Origin: Symbioplanes lichenis | Lineage (GTDB): Bacteria > Actinomycetota > Actinomycetes > Mycobacteriales > Micromonosporaceae | Length of the DNA: 64,000 nucleotides | Assembly: GCF_030709675.1 (NCBI RefSeq) | Contig: NZ_JAUZQD010000015.1 | Span: 1 to 64,000 of the forward strand | Reading direction: 5' to 3' | Shown: in pieces, positions 46,394-55,014 of the stretch | Layout of the letters: the number at the start of each line of letters is the position of its first letter | Position numbering within the stretch: the stretch's first letter is position 1 | The notes under the pieces: generated by a model | What the model was told of the DNA's origin: nothing | The model's database searches: none | What the model saw: only the letters and a program-made list of their open reading frames with translations | Position numbers and translations under genes: made by a program

Positions 46394-49300
46394 GTGACGA
46401 AGCCATCGCGTCAGGGCGTTGCAGAACCGGGAAAGGCACGTCACGCTTTCCAGGTGGACCAACGGGAGTGGGACTACGGCGCCCGCCTGCCGCGCGAGAG
46501 GAGCGCGTCGGACCCTTGGTCACCCTCGCAGCGCCCGGAAAGTCCCGATTCTTCCGGAGCCGCCGAGCCCGGCGCGCCCGTCTGGGGCACCGGCTCGGTG
46601 ACCGACACGGGCAGCATGCAGCCCATTCCCGAGGCTGTCGCGTGGTCGCTGCGCGCGGAGGCCTGGGCGCAAAATGAGGACCAGGCCGTCGAGCGCTCCA
46701 GCTCCGGCACGGTCAGCCGGTGGTCCGAGGTCGCCGCCACGGGCCGCCCGGCCGTTCCCGCGGAGGGCTTCGGCTGGCGCACGTCGACGTCGGAGTGGCG
46801 CGCGACGAGCGAGACCGGCCGCTGGCGGCAGACCACCGAGTGGCGCTCGGCGTCGGGCACCTCCGGCTGGCGCACGACCACCGAGGCGTGGCAGGCCGGC
46901 CAGGACGCCGAGTCGTTCCCGCCGGTGCCCCCGCCCGGTCCCGCGGCGACCGACCCGCCCAACCGCCTTCCCGCCATCTCGGGCACCGCCTGGCCGACCC
47001 CCGAGACCGACGCCGCCCCCAGCTGGCGGGCCGGCGACGACATCCCCAGCTGGCGCTCCGGCGACGACACACCCAGCTGGCGCCAGAGCGGGTCCGCCAC
47101 CGGGCCGAGCGGGCCCGACGCCACGCCCAGCTGGCGCCAGGACGCCACGCCGAGCTGGCAGCGCGAGGCGAGCGAGACGACACCGAGCTGGCAGTCGGCC
47201 GCCGACTCCTCCGGCCGCCCGGCGCCCGCCGATGCCACGCCCAGCTGGCAGCGCGCGGCCGACCCGACGCCGAGCTGGCAGAGCCCGGCCGATCCGATCT
47301 CCGCGCGCCCCGGCGACGCTCCGGGCTGGTCGCGGGGGGAGGAGACGCCCAGCTGGCGGCGTACCCCTGATCCGACGCCGAGTTGGCAGAGCCCGGCGCC
47401 GGCGTCCGGTCTGCCGCAGTCGAGCCGCTCGGAGCGTCCGTCCTGGGACGCGCGGCCGAGCTGGCAGTCCGCCGACGCGCCGCAGCAGCCGTCGTGGGCG
47501 GACGACGGCCGGCACTACGTTCGCGAGGACGACCGCGCGCAGTGGCGCCGCGAGTCGGCCGCGGGGCAGGCCGGCCTGGATGCCGGGTCGCGCTCGGCGG
47601 GCCGCCGCCGGGCCCCGGAGCCAGGATCCAGGACCACCGGGGGTACGGGCTGGAGCACCCGTTCCGACGCCGACAACTGGGCCGGGCACACCGACACCGG
47701 CAGCATCCCCGCCTATCAGGACCCGCTGTCGGACACCGGCAGCTGGCGCCGGGACAGCACCGACCCGGCCGACCGCTGGCGCACCTCGCCGGAGTCCACC
47801 GACCGCCGCGACGACCCCGCCGACCGCCGTCGCCGCGCCGATGAGCCGTCCGACAGCTGGCGGATGAGCACGACCACCGACAGCTGGCAGAGCTCGCCCT
47901 CGGAGAGCCGCGCTTCGGAAAGCTGGCAGAGACCCGCGTCGGAAAGCCCGGCTTCGGAGAGCTGGCGCAGCGCCGACGAGTCCCGGGGCGGTCAGCGCCG
48001 CGCGGACCGCTGGCGGGGCAGCGACCCGGCCGGCTCCGCGGAGGGCTGGCGGGGCGGCGACCCGCCCGCGCCCTCGGGACCGGCCGACGGCTGGCGCAGC
48101 GGCGACCAGTCCCGCGACTCCGGCTGGGGCGACAACGGCCCGTGGCGGCGCGACCCCGATCCGGCGCCACCCGTCGACCCGTGGGCGCAGAGTGCCACGG
48201 AGACCGGCGTCATCCCGCTGCCGCTGCAGCCGCGTACGCCCTCCGACACCGGCTCGTGGGATCGCGATCAAGACGGACGGCGCTCGCGCTCCGACCGCGA
48301 CGACACCGGCTCTTGGCGCGACGGTGCGCCCTCCGACACCGGCTCGTGGCGGCGCGACCAAGCCGGACCCGGCCCGGTCTCCGACACCGGCTCGTGGCGA
48401 CGCGACCAGCCGCGCCCGGACGCGGTCGCCGACACAGGTTCCTGGAGCCGCGACCAGGACCCCTCCAGCACCGGTTCGTGGCGCCGTGATCAGGATCGGT
48501 CAGATCCGAACTCGTGGCGCCGCGATCAGGACCGCCCCGACACCGGCTCCTGGCGCCGCGATCAAGACCCGTCGGACCCGGCCTCCCGGCGCCGTGGCCA
48601 GGACGACGCCGATTCCGGTTCGTGGCGCCGGCGTGAGCTGGAGTCCGGAGCGCCGCAGAGCCCGTCCGACACCGGCTCGTGGCGCGGACCCGGCGCGCCG
48701 CTGAGCCCCGCCGACACCGGCTCCTGGCGCGGACGGCAGCCCGGCGACTCGAACGGCTGGCGTGGCCGCGAGCTCGAGTCCGGCACGCCCCAAGGCCCCG
48801 CCGACACCGGAAGCCGGCGTCGCCGCGAGCTCGAAGGCCCCGCGGACGGCGGCCGGCGCCGGCGCGAGCTCGAGTCCGGCGCGCCCCAGAGCCCCGCGGA
48901 CACCGGCTCCTGGCGAGGCCCCGCCACGCCGCAGAGCCCGTCCGACACAGGTTCCTGGCGCAGCGACACCACTTCGCGCTCCTGGCAAGAGCGGTCCGAC
49001 GCGGGCTCTTGGCAAGACCGGCCCGATCCCGCTTCCTGGCAGCGTGGGGACGACGACCGTCAGCCCGACGGCCGCCCGGGCCGCCAGCGTGGCCCCGAGC
49101 CACAGCGCGACCCCCGCCGTGGCCCCGAGCCACAGCGCGACCCCCGCCGTGGCCCCGAGCCACAGCGCGACCCCCGCCGCGGTCCCGAAACTCAGCGCGA
49201 ACCCCGCCGTGGCCTCGACGCCCAGCGCGGCGCGGGCATGCCACCCCGCCGCGACAGCCGCGACTACGCCCGCCGCCGCGAGCCCGACACCAGCTGGCAG

Positions 49301-51001
49301 CGCGAGCTCGAAACGGCGGCGTGGGACCGCGATCACGAGTCGGACGTGTGGCTCCGCGACGCCGACACCGGCCAGTGGCACCGCGCCACCGCCGAGGACG
49401 ACGAAGACGACGAGGACGACCGAGGCGATTCACGCCCTCGGCGCCGTCGCCGTGCCCAGGGCCCGCCGCCGAACGGCCCGCTGGCCCTGGAAAGCGGTCG
49501 CCCGACCACACCCGACGACTGGCGCGACCGGAGCCCGCGCGGCGCCGAAGCCAGCCGCGCTGACGACCCCCGGGCCGACAACTGGCGCGATCAGGACGCA
49601 CGCGGCGCAGACCGTGACGGAGATCTCCGGGTGGGCCGCCGCCGCGCCCCCGACACACGCCCCTTCGAGCTCGAAGCCGGCCCCTCCGCCCGCCGCGACG
49701 CGACCATGCCCGACGGCCCCGCCGAGGATCCTTGGGAGCAGGCGCCCCCGGCCCCGGGCAGCCGTCCCGACGCCGCCCGCCCCGTCTCCGGCCTGCCGAA
49801 CCGGCCGGTCTCCGGGATGCCCGACCGCCCCGTGTCCGGCCTGCCGGATCGCCCGATCTCCGGGATGCCGGACGCCCCGACCTCGGGCGTACCCGGCCGG
49901 CCGGTCTCCTCCACCCCGGCCACCCGCCCGGTCTCCTCCACTCCGGCCACCCGCCCGGTCTCCTCAGCCCCGGCCGCCCGCCGCCTGGACGAACCCACCG
50001 CGCGCCGCCAAGACGACGCCGCCACCCGCCGCCCAGAAAGTCCCGCCGCTCGCCGTCAGGAAAACCCCCGGCAGGACGGCCCCGCCGACTGGCGCACCGA
50101 CACCCAGTCCGGCTCCTGGCGCCCGGGCGCTCAGGCCGAGGCGCAGGCCGAGAGCTGGCGCAACCAACTCCGCGCCGAGCAGGGCGAGCCGCCCCTGACC
50201 CGTACTCCGGACGCCGTCACCGAGATCATCCAGCGCACCGACGAGCCGGCCCCCTGGCTGCAGGCCGAGCGTGAGCAGGCCCGCGGCCGCGGCGGCGAGG
50301 ACGGCGGCTCGGGCTCGGCCGGCTATCGCGAAGGCAACACGACGGACTGGCGCCGGGAGCTCAAGGCGGAGAGCAATCTCGCCGAGGGAGAGTCGCGCCG
50401 CTTCGGGACCAGTGACTTCGTACCCTTCCGCGCGCCCTCGCAGGAGCCGGTCGCCGCCGCGGCAGCGCGAGTCCCGGAGCCGGTCTCCGCCCCGGCGGCC
50501 GGCGGGGCGGCCGCCGCCACGGGCCTGATGCCGCGCACCGGACCCAGCTGGCAGGACCCGCCGGACACCGAGTGGCCGCCACGCGGCGCTGTCATGACGT
50601 CGCCGACCGGTGCCTACGAGCGCCGGCCTGTGAGCACTCTCACGTCCGCGTCGGCCCGGCAGAACGACCTCTTGGAGCCTGAGGAGGAGCTCGAAGAGGA
50701 CACCGGCGGCCCGCTCGCCGCGGTCGGTTACACCGTCGTCTGGTACGGAGTCCCCGTCGTCCTCTTCGTCGCCTACATGCTGATCGTCAACGGCGCCCAG
50801 CAGGGCCAGGCCGTCGACACGCTGATCAAGGCGGCGCCTCAGTTCGCGCTCTCGCTGGTCCTGAGCATGCTCGTGGCAGTGGGCCTCCGCTGGGCGAGCG
50901 GCTCCTGGAAGGCAGCCAGCGTCGGCCTCGCCTCGGCCGTCGTCGGCGGCGGTCTCGCCACGGTTCTGACCTCGGCCATCACCGGCAATTCACTCAGCTG
51001 A
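46394..51001 (+). CDS. Giant tryptophan-repeat, largely disordered membrane protein
   Basis: 1,535 residues. From about residue 80 to 1,400 it is low in complexity: dozens of short repeats of the form [DT]-x-[SG]-W-[RQ], first as TPSWQ/TPSWR units (residues ~215-360), then DTGSWRRDQ units (~610-870), then Arg/Pro/Glu repeats (EPQRDPRRG three times near 49085-49180) and RPVSGMPD/RPVSSTPAT units. About 80 residues from the end are three hydrophobic segments (GYTVVWYGVPVVLFVAYMLIV, FALSLVLSMLVAVGLRW, VGLASAVVGGGLATVLTS). The C-terminus therefore anchors a long Trp-studded tail in the membrane. No catalytic domain seen. GTG 46394 follows AAGG; divergent from dnaB. Confidence 0.8.
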   Translation: MTKPSRQGVAEPGKARHAFQVDQREWDYGARLPRERSASDPWSPSQRPESPDSSGAAEPGAPVWGTGSVTDTGSMQPIPEAVAWSLRAEAWAQNEDQAVERSSSGTVSRWSEVAATGRPAVPAEGFGWRTSTSEWRATSETGRWRQTTEWRSASGTSGWRTTTEAWQAGQDAESFPPVPPPGPAATDPPNRLPAISGTAWPTPETDAAPSWRAGDDIPSWRSGDDTPSWRQSGSATGPSGPDATPSWRQDATPSWQREASETTPSWQSAADSSGRPAPADATPSWQRAADPTPSWQSPADPISARPGDAPGWSRGEETPSWRRTPDPTPSWQSPAPASGLPQSSRSERPSWDARPSWQSADAPQQPSWADDGRHYVREDDRAQWRRESAAGQAGLDAGSRSAGRRRAPEPGSRTTGGTGWSTRSDADNWAGHTDTGSIPAYQDPLSDTGSWRRDSTDPADRWRTSPESTDRRDDPADRRRRADEPSDSWRMSTTTDSWQSSPSESRASESWQRPASESPASESWRSADESRGGQRRADRWRGSDPAGSAEGWRGGDPPAPSGPADGWRSGDQSRDSGWGDNGPWRRDPDPAPPVDPWAQSATETGVIPLPLQPRTPSDTGSWDRDQDGRRSRSDRDDTGSWRDGAPSDTGSWRRDQAGPGPVSDTGSWRRDQPRPDAVADTGSWSRDQDPSSTGSWRRDQDRSDPNSWRRDQDRPDTGSWRRDQDPSDPASRRRGQDDADSGSWRRRELESGAPQSPSDTGSWRGPGAPLSPADTGSWRGRQPGDSNGWRGRELESGTPQGPADTGSRRRRELEGPADGGRRRRELESGAPQSPADTGSWRGPATPQSPSDTGSWRSDTTSRSWQERSDAGSWQDRPDPASWQRGDDDRQPDGRPGRQRGPEPQRDPRRGPEPQRDPRRGPEPQRDPRRGPETQREPRRGLDAQRGAGMPPRRDSRDYARRREPDTSWQRELETAAWDRDHESDVWLRDADTGQWHRATAEDDEDDEDDRGDSRPRRRRRAQGPPPNGPLALESGRPTTPDDWRDRSPRGAEASRADDPRADNWRDQDARGADRDGDLRVGRRRAPDTRPFELEAGPSARRDATMPDGPAEDPWEQAPPAPGSRPDAARPVSGLPNRPVSGMPDRPVSGLPDRPISGMPDAPTSGVPGRPVSSTPATRPVSSTPATRPVSSAPAARRLDEPTARRQDDAATRRPESPAARRQENPRQDGPADWRTDTQSGSWRPGAQAEAQAESWRNQLRAEQGEPPLTRTPDAVTEIIQRTDEPAPWLQAEREQARGRGGEDGGSGSAGYREGNTTDWRRELKAESNLAEGESRRFGTSDFVPFRAPSQEPVAAAAARVPEPVSAPAAGGAAAATGLMPRTGPSWQDPPDTEWPPRGAVMTSPTGAYERRPVSTLTSASARQNDLLEPEEELEEDTGGPLAAVGYTVVWYGVPVVLFVAYMLIVNGAQQGQAVDTLIKAAPQFALSLVLSMLVAVGLRWASGSWKAASVGLASAVVGGGLATVLTSAITGNSLS

Positions 51002-51040
51002 CGAGGAAAACCGCCCAGGGCCGCGAGAACCCAGAGCCCG

Positions 51041-51078
51041 CAACACAAAAGCGCGCCACCCCCGAAGGGGCGACGCGC
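51041..51078 (-). terminator. Terminator after rplI
   Basis: A stem of GCGCGCCACCCC (51051-51062) with GGGGCGACGCGC (51067-51078; two mismatches) around a CGAA loop. On the minus strand it is followed by TTTTGTGTT, so it would end the rpsF-ssb-rpsR-rplI transcript. Confidence 0.8.
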
Positions 51079-51101
51079 TCTCGCGTAGACCGAAAACAGC
51101 C

Positions 51102-51551
51102 TTACTTCGCGGCGACCACGTTCACGGGGAACGAGGCGGTCACCTCGGGGTGCAGCTTGACCTGGACCTTGTAGCTGCCCGTGGTCTTGATGTGGGCCGG
51201 CAGCTCGAGGCGGCGCCGGTCCAGGGACGGACCGCCGGCGGCCTTGACGGCGTCGACGATCTCGGCCGGGGTGATCGAGCCGAACAGGCGGCCGCCATTG
51301 CCGGAGCGCGCGGTCAGCGTGACCTTGATGCCCTCGAGCTGGCCCTTGACCTCGTTGGCCTGGCCCAGGTCGCGGATCTCGCGGGCCTCGCGGGCCCGGC
51401 GGATGATCGTGACCTGCTTCTCGGCGCCCTTGCTCCACTTGATCGCGAAGCCCTGCGGCAGCAGGTAGTTACGGCCGTAGCCGTCCTTGACCTCGACGAT
51501 GTCGCCGGGGGTGCCGAGGCCCGACACCTCCTGGGTGAGGATGATCTTCAT
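51102..51551 (-). CDS. rplI: 50S ribosomal protein L9
   Basis: A 149-residue L9: N-domain MKIILTQEVSGLGTPGDIVEVKDGYGRNYLLPQGFAIKWSKG, connecting helix, and C-domain (GRLFGSITPAEIVDAV, IKTTGSYKVQVKLHPEVTASFPVNVV). It sits at the base of the L1 stalk. Last gene of the operon rpsF-ssb-rpsR-rplI, 15 bp after rpsR. Confidence 0.98.
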   Translation of the reverse strand: MKIILTQEVSGLGTPGDIVEVKDGYGRNYLLPQGFAIKWSKGAEKQVTIIRRAREAREIRDLGQANEVKGQLEGIKVTLTARSGNGGRLFGSITPAEIVDAVKAAGGPSLDRRRLELPAHIKTTGSYKVQVKLHPEVTASFPVNVVAAK

Positions 51552-51565
51552 TGTCGTGCCTCCCC

Positions 51566-51805
51566 TCAGCGAGCCGTCGCGGTGTACGGCAGGAGCGCCA
51601 TCTCACGGGCGTTCTTCACCGCACGGGCGATCTGCCGCTGCTGCTGCGAGGTCACACCCGTGACCCGGCGAGCGCGGATCTTGCCGCGGTCGGAGATGAA
51701 CTTCCGCAGGAGAGCGGTGTCCTTGTAGTCGATGTAGGTGATCCCGTCCTTGTCGAGCGGGTTCACCTTCTTCTTCGGCTTGCGAAGCGCCGCAGCCTTA
51801 GCCAT
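51566..51805 (-). CDS. rpsR: 30S ribosomal protein S18 (cysteine-less form)
   Basis: 79 residues: KKKVNPLDKDGITYIDYKDTALLRKFISDRGKIRARRVTG, ending KNAREMALLPYTATAR. S18 pairs with S6 on the platform of the small subunit. The CxxC zinc pair found in many S18 proteins (KVCxFC) is replaced by KVNPL, and there is no cysteine in the whole protein, so this is the zinc-independent form in the main operon. Confidence 0.97.
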   Translation of the reverse strand: MAKAAALRKPKKKVNPLDKDGITYIDYKDTALLRKFISDRGKIRARRVTGVTSQQQRQIARAVKNAREMALLPYTATAR

Positions 51806-51883
51806 TGCTCTTACTCCTGAACTCGGGAAGCCCGGTGGGGCTGGGTGAGCCCGATGCGGGGCGGAAGCCGCCCCGCGCAGGGC

Positions 51884-52429
51884 TTAGAAGGGAGGCTCGT
51901 CGTCGAAGGAGGAGCTGCCGCCGCCGGAGCGGTTGCTGTTCCCGGCCGGTGCCGCCGTCGCCCACGGGTCGTCGAAGCTCGACGAGTTGCCGCCGCCTCC
52001 GCCGCCACCGCCGGACTGCCGGCCGCCACCACCGCCGCCGAAGCCGCCTCCGCCGCCACCGGACCGGCTCATCTTCTGGACCTTCGCCGTGGCGTACCGC
52101 AGCGACGGACCGATCTCGTCGACCTCGAGCTCGTACACGGTGCGCTTCTCGCCCTCGCGGGTCTCGTAAGACCGCTGGCGCAGCCGGCCCTGCACGATCA
52201 CGCGAGCGCCACGCTGCAGCGACTCGGCGACGTGCTCGGCGGCGTCACGCCAGATGTTGCACGCGAGGAAGAGTGGCTCGCCGTCTTTCCACTCGTTGGA
52301 CTGCCGGTCCAAGGTCCGCGGCGTCGAGGCGATGCGGAACTTGGCGACCGCCGCACCCGAAGGGGTGAAGCGCAGCTCAGGGTCGTCGGTCAGGTTGCCG
52401 ACGACCGTGATGGTGGTTTCTCCTGCCAT
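51884..52429 (-). CDS. ssb: Single-stranded DNA-binding protein
   Basis: A 181-residue SSB. The OB fold (TTITVVGNLTDDPELRFTPSGAAVAKFRIASTPR, WKDGEPLFLACNIWRDAAEHVAESLQRGARVIVQGRLRQRSYE) is followed by a Gly-rich linker with long glycine runs and the acidic tip DDEPPF that recruits partners. It protects single-stranded DNA in replication and repair. GGAGAAG precedes the ATG. Transcribed with rpsF. Confidence 0.98.
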   Translation of the reverse strand: MAGETTITVVGNLTDDPELRFTPSGAAVAKFRIASTPRTLDRQSNEWKDGEPLFLACNIWRDAAEHVAESLQRGARVIVQGRLRQRSYETREGEKRTVYELEVDEIGPSLRYATAKVQKMSRSGGGGGGFGGGGGGRQSGGGGGGGGNSSSFDDPWATAAPAGNSNRSGGGSSSFDDEPPF

Positions 52430-52496
52430 GATCTTCTCCTCGCCGCTGGCGTCGTTCGTCGGAAAGGCTCTCAGACCCCTACGACAAAACGAAGCG

Positions 52497-52787
52497 TCAG
52501 CGGGTCTCCGGCCGGATGACCTTGGTCCGCAGGATGGACTCGTTCAGCCGCAGCTGCCGGTCCAGCTCCGCCACGGCCTCGGGCGTGGCCTGAAGGTCGA
52601 CGACGGCGTAGATGCCCTCGGCCTTCTTGTTGATCTCGTACGACAGGCGCCGGCGGCCCCAGACGTCGAGCTTCTCCACCGAGCCGCCCGCGGTCCGGAT
52701 CACGTTGAGGTACGTGTCGAGAGACGGGGCGACGGTGCGCTCCTCGAGCGAAGGGTCGAGGATCACCATGAGTTCGTAATGACGCAA
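52497..52787 (-). CDS. rpsF: 30S ribosomal protein S6
   Basis: 96 residues: LRHYELMVILDPSLEERTVAPSLDTYLNVI, VWGRRRLSYEINKKAEGIYAVVDLQATPEAVAELDRQLRLNESILRTKVIR. TTG 52787 is chosen because it gives the standard MRHYEL start, with GGAGGTG about 9 nt upstream; the next ATG would cut off conserved residues. First gene of rpsF-ssb-rpsR-rplI, with a structured leader. Confidence 0.97.
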   Translation of the reverse strand: MRHYELMVILDPSLEERTVAPSLDTYLNVIRTAGGSVEKLDVWGRRRLSYEINKKAEGIYAVVDLQATPEAVAELDRQLRLNESILRTKVIRPETR

Positions 52788-52815
52788 GACGTTCTCACCT
52801 CCTGTGGGCTGAGCG

Positions 52816-52885
52816 GCCACGGGATTTCCGTGGCAGGAGGTCTTGTGTCTCCGCAGAAAGAAACCGTGGGAGAGATGCCCCACGG
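52816..52885 (-). promoter_or_regulatory. rpsF leader with two competing hairpins
   Basis: GCCACGG (52816-52822) pairs with CCGTGGC (52828-52834), and CCGTGGG (52864-52870) pairs with CCCACGG (52879-52885). All four arms share the same six bases, so arms of the two hairpins can also pair with each other. This lies in the ~113-nt leader, and a S6:S18-type autoregulatory site is the natural expectation here. Confidence 0.5.
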
Positions 52886-52906
52886 CCAACTCCTGCGAAC
52901 CGAGCC

Positions 52907-52935
52907 AGCATACCCGGGGCTGACCAGGCAACCAA
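52907..52935 (-). promoter_or_regulatory. rpsF promoter
   Basis: On the minus strand TTGGTT (complement of 52930-52935), a 17-bp spacer, then TATGCT (complement of 52907-52912). Transcription would start near 52900. The -35 adjoins the T-run of the terminator of the preceding gene. Confidence 0.75.
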
Positions 52936-52968
52936 AAAGAGAACCCCGTCCGGGGACGGGGTTCTCTT
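52931..52968 (-). terminator. Intrinsic terminator between envelope gene and rpsF
   Basis: A perfect 14-bp stem, AAGAGAACCCCGTC (52937-52950) with its complement (52955-52968), CGGG loop, followed on the minus strand by TTTTTGGTT. It ends transcripts of the gene at 53077-54066. Confidence 0.92.
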
Positions 52969-53076
52969 CTGGAAAGCCGCGGGGCGCCCGGTCCGCATTC
53001 GCTGGGTGGGACCTGGGGAGGAACGACCACACCGATGAGGTTGGAACGGCCGCCCCGCGGAGCTTGTAGCGATAGT

Positions 53077-54066
53077 CTACGCGACGTTCGCCCGAGATGC
53101 ACGTTGCGACACAAATGCCCGAATCGCGGCGGCTCCGACGCCGACCACGAAGACCGCGGCGACCACTCCGAGCAGGCCGTTCGGACGGGACTCGCGCATC
53201 GGCCGCACCGCGGCGACGGGCTCAGCGGCCGCGACCTCGTGCACGGGGGCGGCTGCTGCCGCGGGTGCGGCTTCCGTCGTCACAGGCACACCCGTCTCCT
53301 GTACGTCCACCAGCTCCGGCTGGTCCACGCCCGGTGACAGCCCCGGCATACCGTCCGGGAGCTGGGTGATGACCGGTGCGCCCGCGGTGGCCGTACCCGG
53401 AATGGTCCTGGTCCTGGGCTTGACGGCCCCGGGCTGCGCGACGCCGCCCAACGGCAGTGCGGGAACGGCGTGTCGCGTGGAGGCCGATTCACGGCCGGCG
53501 GGCCGGGGTGCTGCGGGGCGAGCCCGGCCGGGACGCTGCGGCCGGGCGGTGGGAGCACCACCCGCCGGTACGGCCGAAGTCGTCGGCGTGTCGGATTTCG
53601 GCGGCGTGGTGGGCAACTCGCCCGCGTCGTCGTCCGTCGGCTCCGGATCGGGCAGCGCCGGCCCCGAGGCCGAGGGGCTCGCCGTCACCATCACGGGCGT
53701 GGCCGGGTCCGAGACAGCACAATTGGGGTCGAGCATCACAGCGGTGGTGCCGCGGCGGAAGACCACCTCGGTCGCACCGTTCTCCGGCACAGTGCCCTTC
53801 GACGAGCCGTTGAGCATGAGCTCGGCACCATAACCGGTGCGGTTGATCACACGGACGGTGCTTTCCGCGGGTACGGTCATCGACTCGATCGACGGCGTGG
53901 ACTCGCAGGACAGCCCGAGCATGCCACCGCCGTTGCCGAACACGACCTGACGGCCCGTGGCCTCGATCTGCCCGGCGCTCGCCGTGCCCGTGGTGACCAC
54001 CGCCGCCCCGAGCAGGAACCCGCCCAGGAGCAGCCCGGTCGTCCGGTGTCGGACTTGGCGTGACAT
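53077..54066 (-). CDS. Secreted, C-terminally anchored Pro/Ala-rich protein
   Basis: A 329-residue protein: signal peptide (RHRTTGLLLGGFLLGAAVVTTGTASA), a beta-rich domain of ~100 residues with two Cys (LGLSCESTP and LDPNCAVSD, probably a disulfide) that resembles cupredoxin-like folds only loosely, a long Pro/Thr/Ala/Arg-rich spacer, and a C-terminal membrane helix (GLLGVVAAVFVVGVGAAAIRAFV) with a basic tail. There is no LPxTG. It is probably a cell-wall-spanning surface protein of unknown role. GGGAGA precedes the ATG; a terminator follows the stop. Confidence 0.75.
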   Translation of the reverse strand: MSRQVRHRTTGLLLGGFLLGAAVVTTGTASAGQIEATGRQVVFGNGGGMLGLSCESTPSIESMTVPAESTVRVINRTGYGAELMLNGSSKGTVPENGATEVVFRRGTTAVMLDPNCAVSDPATPVMVTASPSASGPALPDPEPTDDDAGELPTTPPKSDTPTTSAVPAGGAPTARPQRPGRARPAAPRPAGRESASTRHAVPALPLGGVAQPGAVKPRTRTIPGTATAGAPVITQLPDGMPGLSPGVDQPELVDVQETGVPVTTEAAPAAAAAPVHEVAAAEPVAAVRPMRESRPNGLLGVVAAVFVVGVGAAAIRAFVSQRASRANVA

Positions 54067-54189
54067 GTAACCATCTCCCCGGTCTGTAACGATCCGGTCG
54101 AATAACGACACCTCGTCCGACGTGGTGACGCTTTCGTATCGACCCGGCGAGGCGGGGTGCGCGTCGTACCCACGTCGTAGGCTCGGTCC

Positions 54190-54966
54190 ATGCGCATCGG
54201 AGCCCATGTCGATCCCGCCGAGCCCCTCGCCGCCGCTGCCGCCCGTCAGGCCGATGCGGTGCAGTTCTTCCTGGCCGATCCCCAGGGGTGGAAGTCGCCC
54301 GTCGAGCGGCCCGACGCCGAGGCCCTGCGGTCGTCCGATGTGGACATCTATGTGCACGCGCCCTATGTGATCAATGTCGCCACGTTGAACAATCGGATCC
54401 GCATCCCGAGCCGCAAGCTGCTGCTGACCCACGCCCGCGCGGCCGCGGCCATCGGCGCCCGCGCCCTGATCGTGCACGGCGGCCACGTCAACGCCGGCGA
54501 CGACATCGCGGTGGGCTTCGACAACTGGCGCAAGACCTTCGCCTATGCGGAGAAGGAGGGCGGCCTCCCCCTCCCGGTCCTCATCGAGAACACCGCCGGC
54601 GGCGACCACGCCATGGCCCGCCGCTTCGACAACCTGGCCCGCCTCTGGGAGGCCGTCGGCGAGTTCGGCGCCGGGTTCTGCCTCGACACCTGTCACGCCC
54701 ACGCCGGCGGCGAGGAGCTGCTGGGCATTGTGGACAGGGTCAAGGCCATCACCGGCCGCATCGACCTCATCCACGCCAACGACTCGAAGGACACCTTCGA
54801 CTCGGGCCGCGACCGGCACGACAACCTCGGCAATGGCAAGATCGATCCGGACTTGGTGGTGGCGGTCATCCGCGCCTCCGGCGCCCCGGCCATCGTCGAG
54901 ACGCCCGGCGGCGCCGAGGGCCAGGCCGCCGACATCGCTCTGCTCCGCGAGCGGGCCGGCAGCTGA
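54190..54966 (+). CDS. nfo: Endonuclease IV (AP endonuclease)
   Basis: A 258-residue TIM-barrel AP endonuclease of the Nfo family, which cuts 5' of abasic sites in base-excision repair. Metal-site motifs are VDIYVHAPYVINVATLNNRIR, ALIVHGGHV, VLIENTAGG, GFCLDTCHAHAGG, IHANDSKDTFDSGRDRHDNLGNGKI and IVETPGG. ATG 54190 lies 6 nt after TAGGCT (54178-54183) and has no Shine-Dalgarno sequence; leaderless. The EndoQ-like gene at 21 kb and ssb belong to the same general process. Confidence 0.94.
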   Translation: MRIGAHVDPAEPLAAAAARQADAVQFFLADPQGWKSPVERPDAEALRSSDVDIYVHAPYVINVATLNNRIRIPSRKLLLTHARAAAAIGARALIVHGGHVNAGDDIAVGFDNWRKTFAYAEKEGGLPLPVLIENTAGGDHAMARRFDNLARLWEAVGEFGAGFCLDTCHAHAGGEELLGIVDRVKAITGRIDLIHANDSKDTFDSGRDRHDNLGNGKIDPDLVVAVIRASGAPAIVETPGGAEGQAADIALLRERAGS

Positions 54967-55014
54967 GCCCCGCCCGGCCCGCCACCAGCCGACCCGGCGC
55001 GACGAGGGAGCGGA

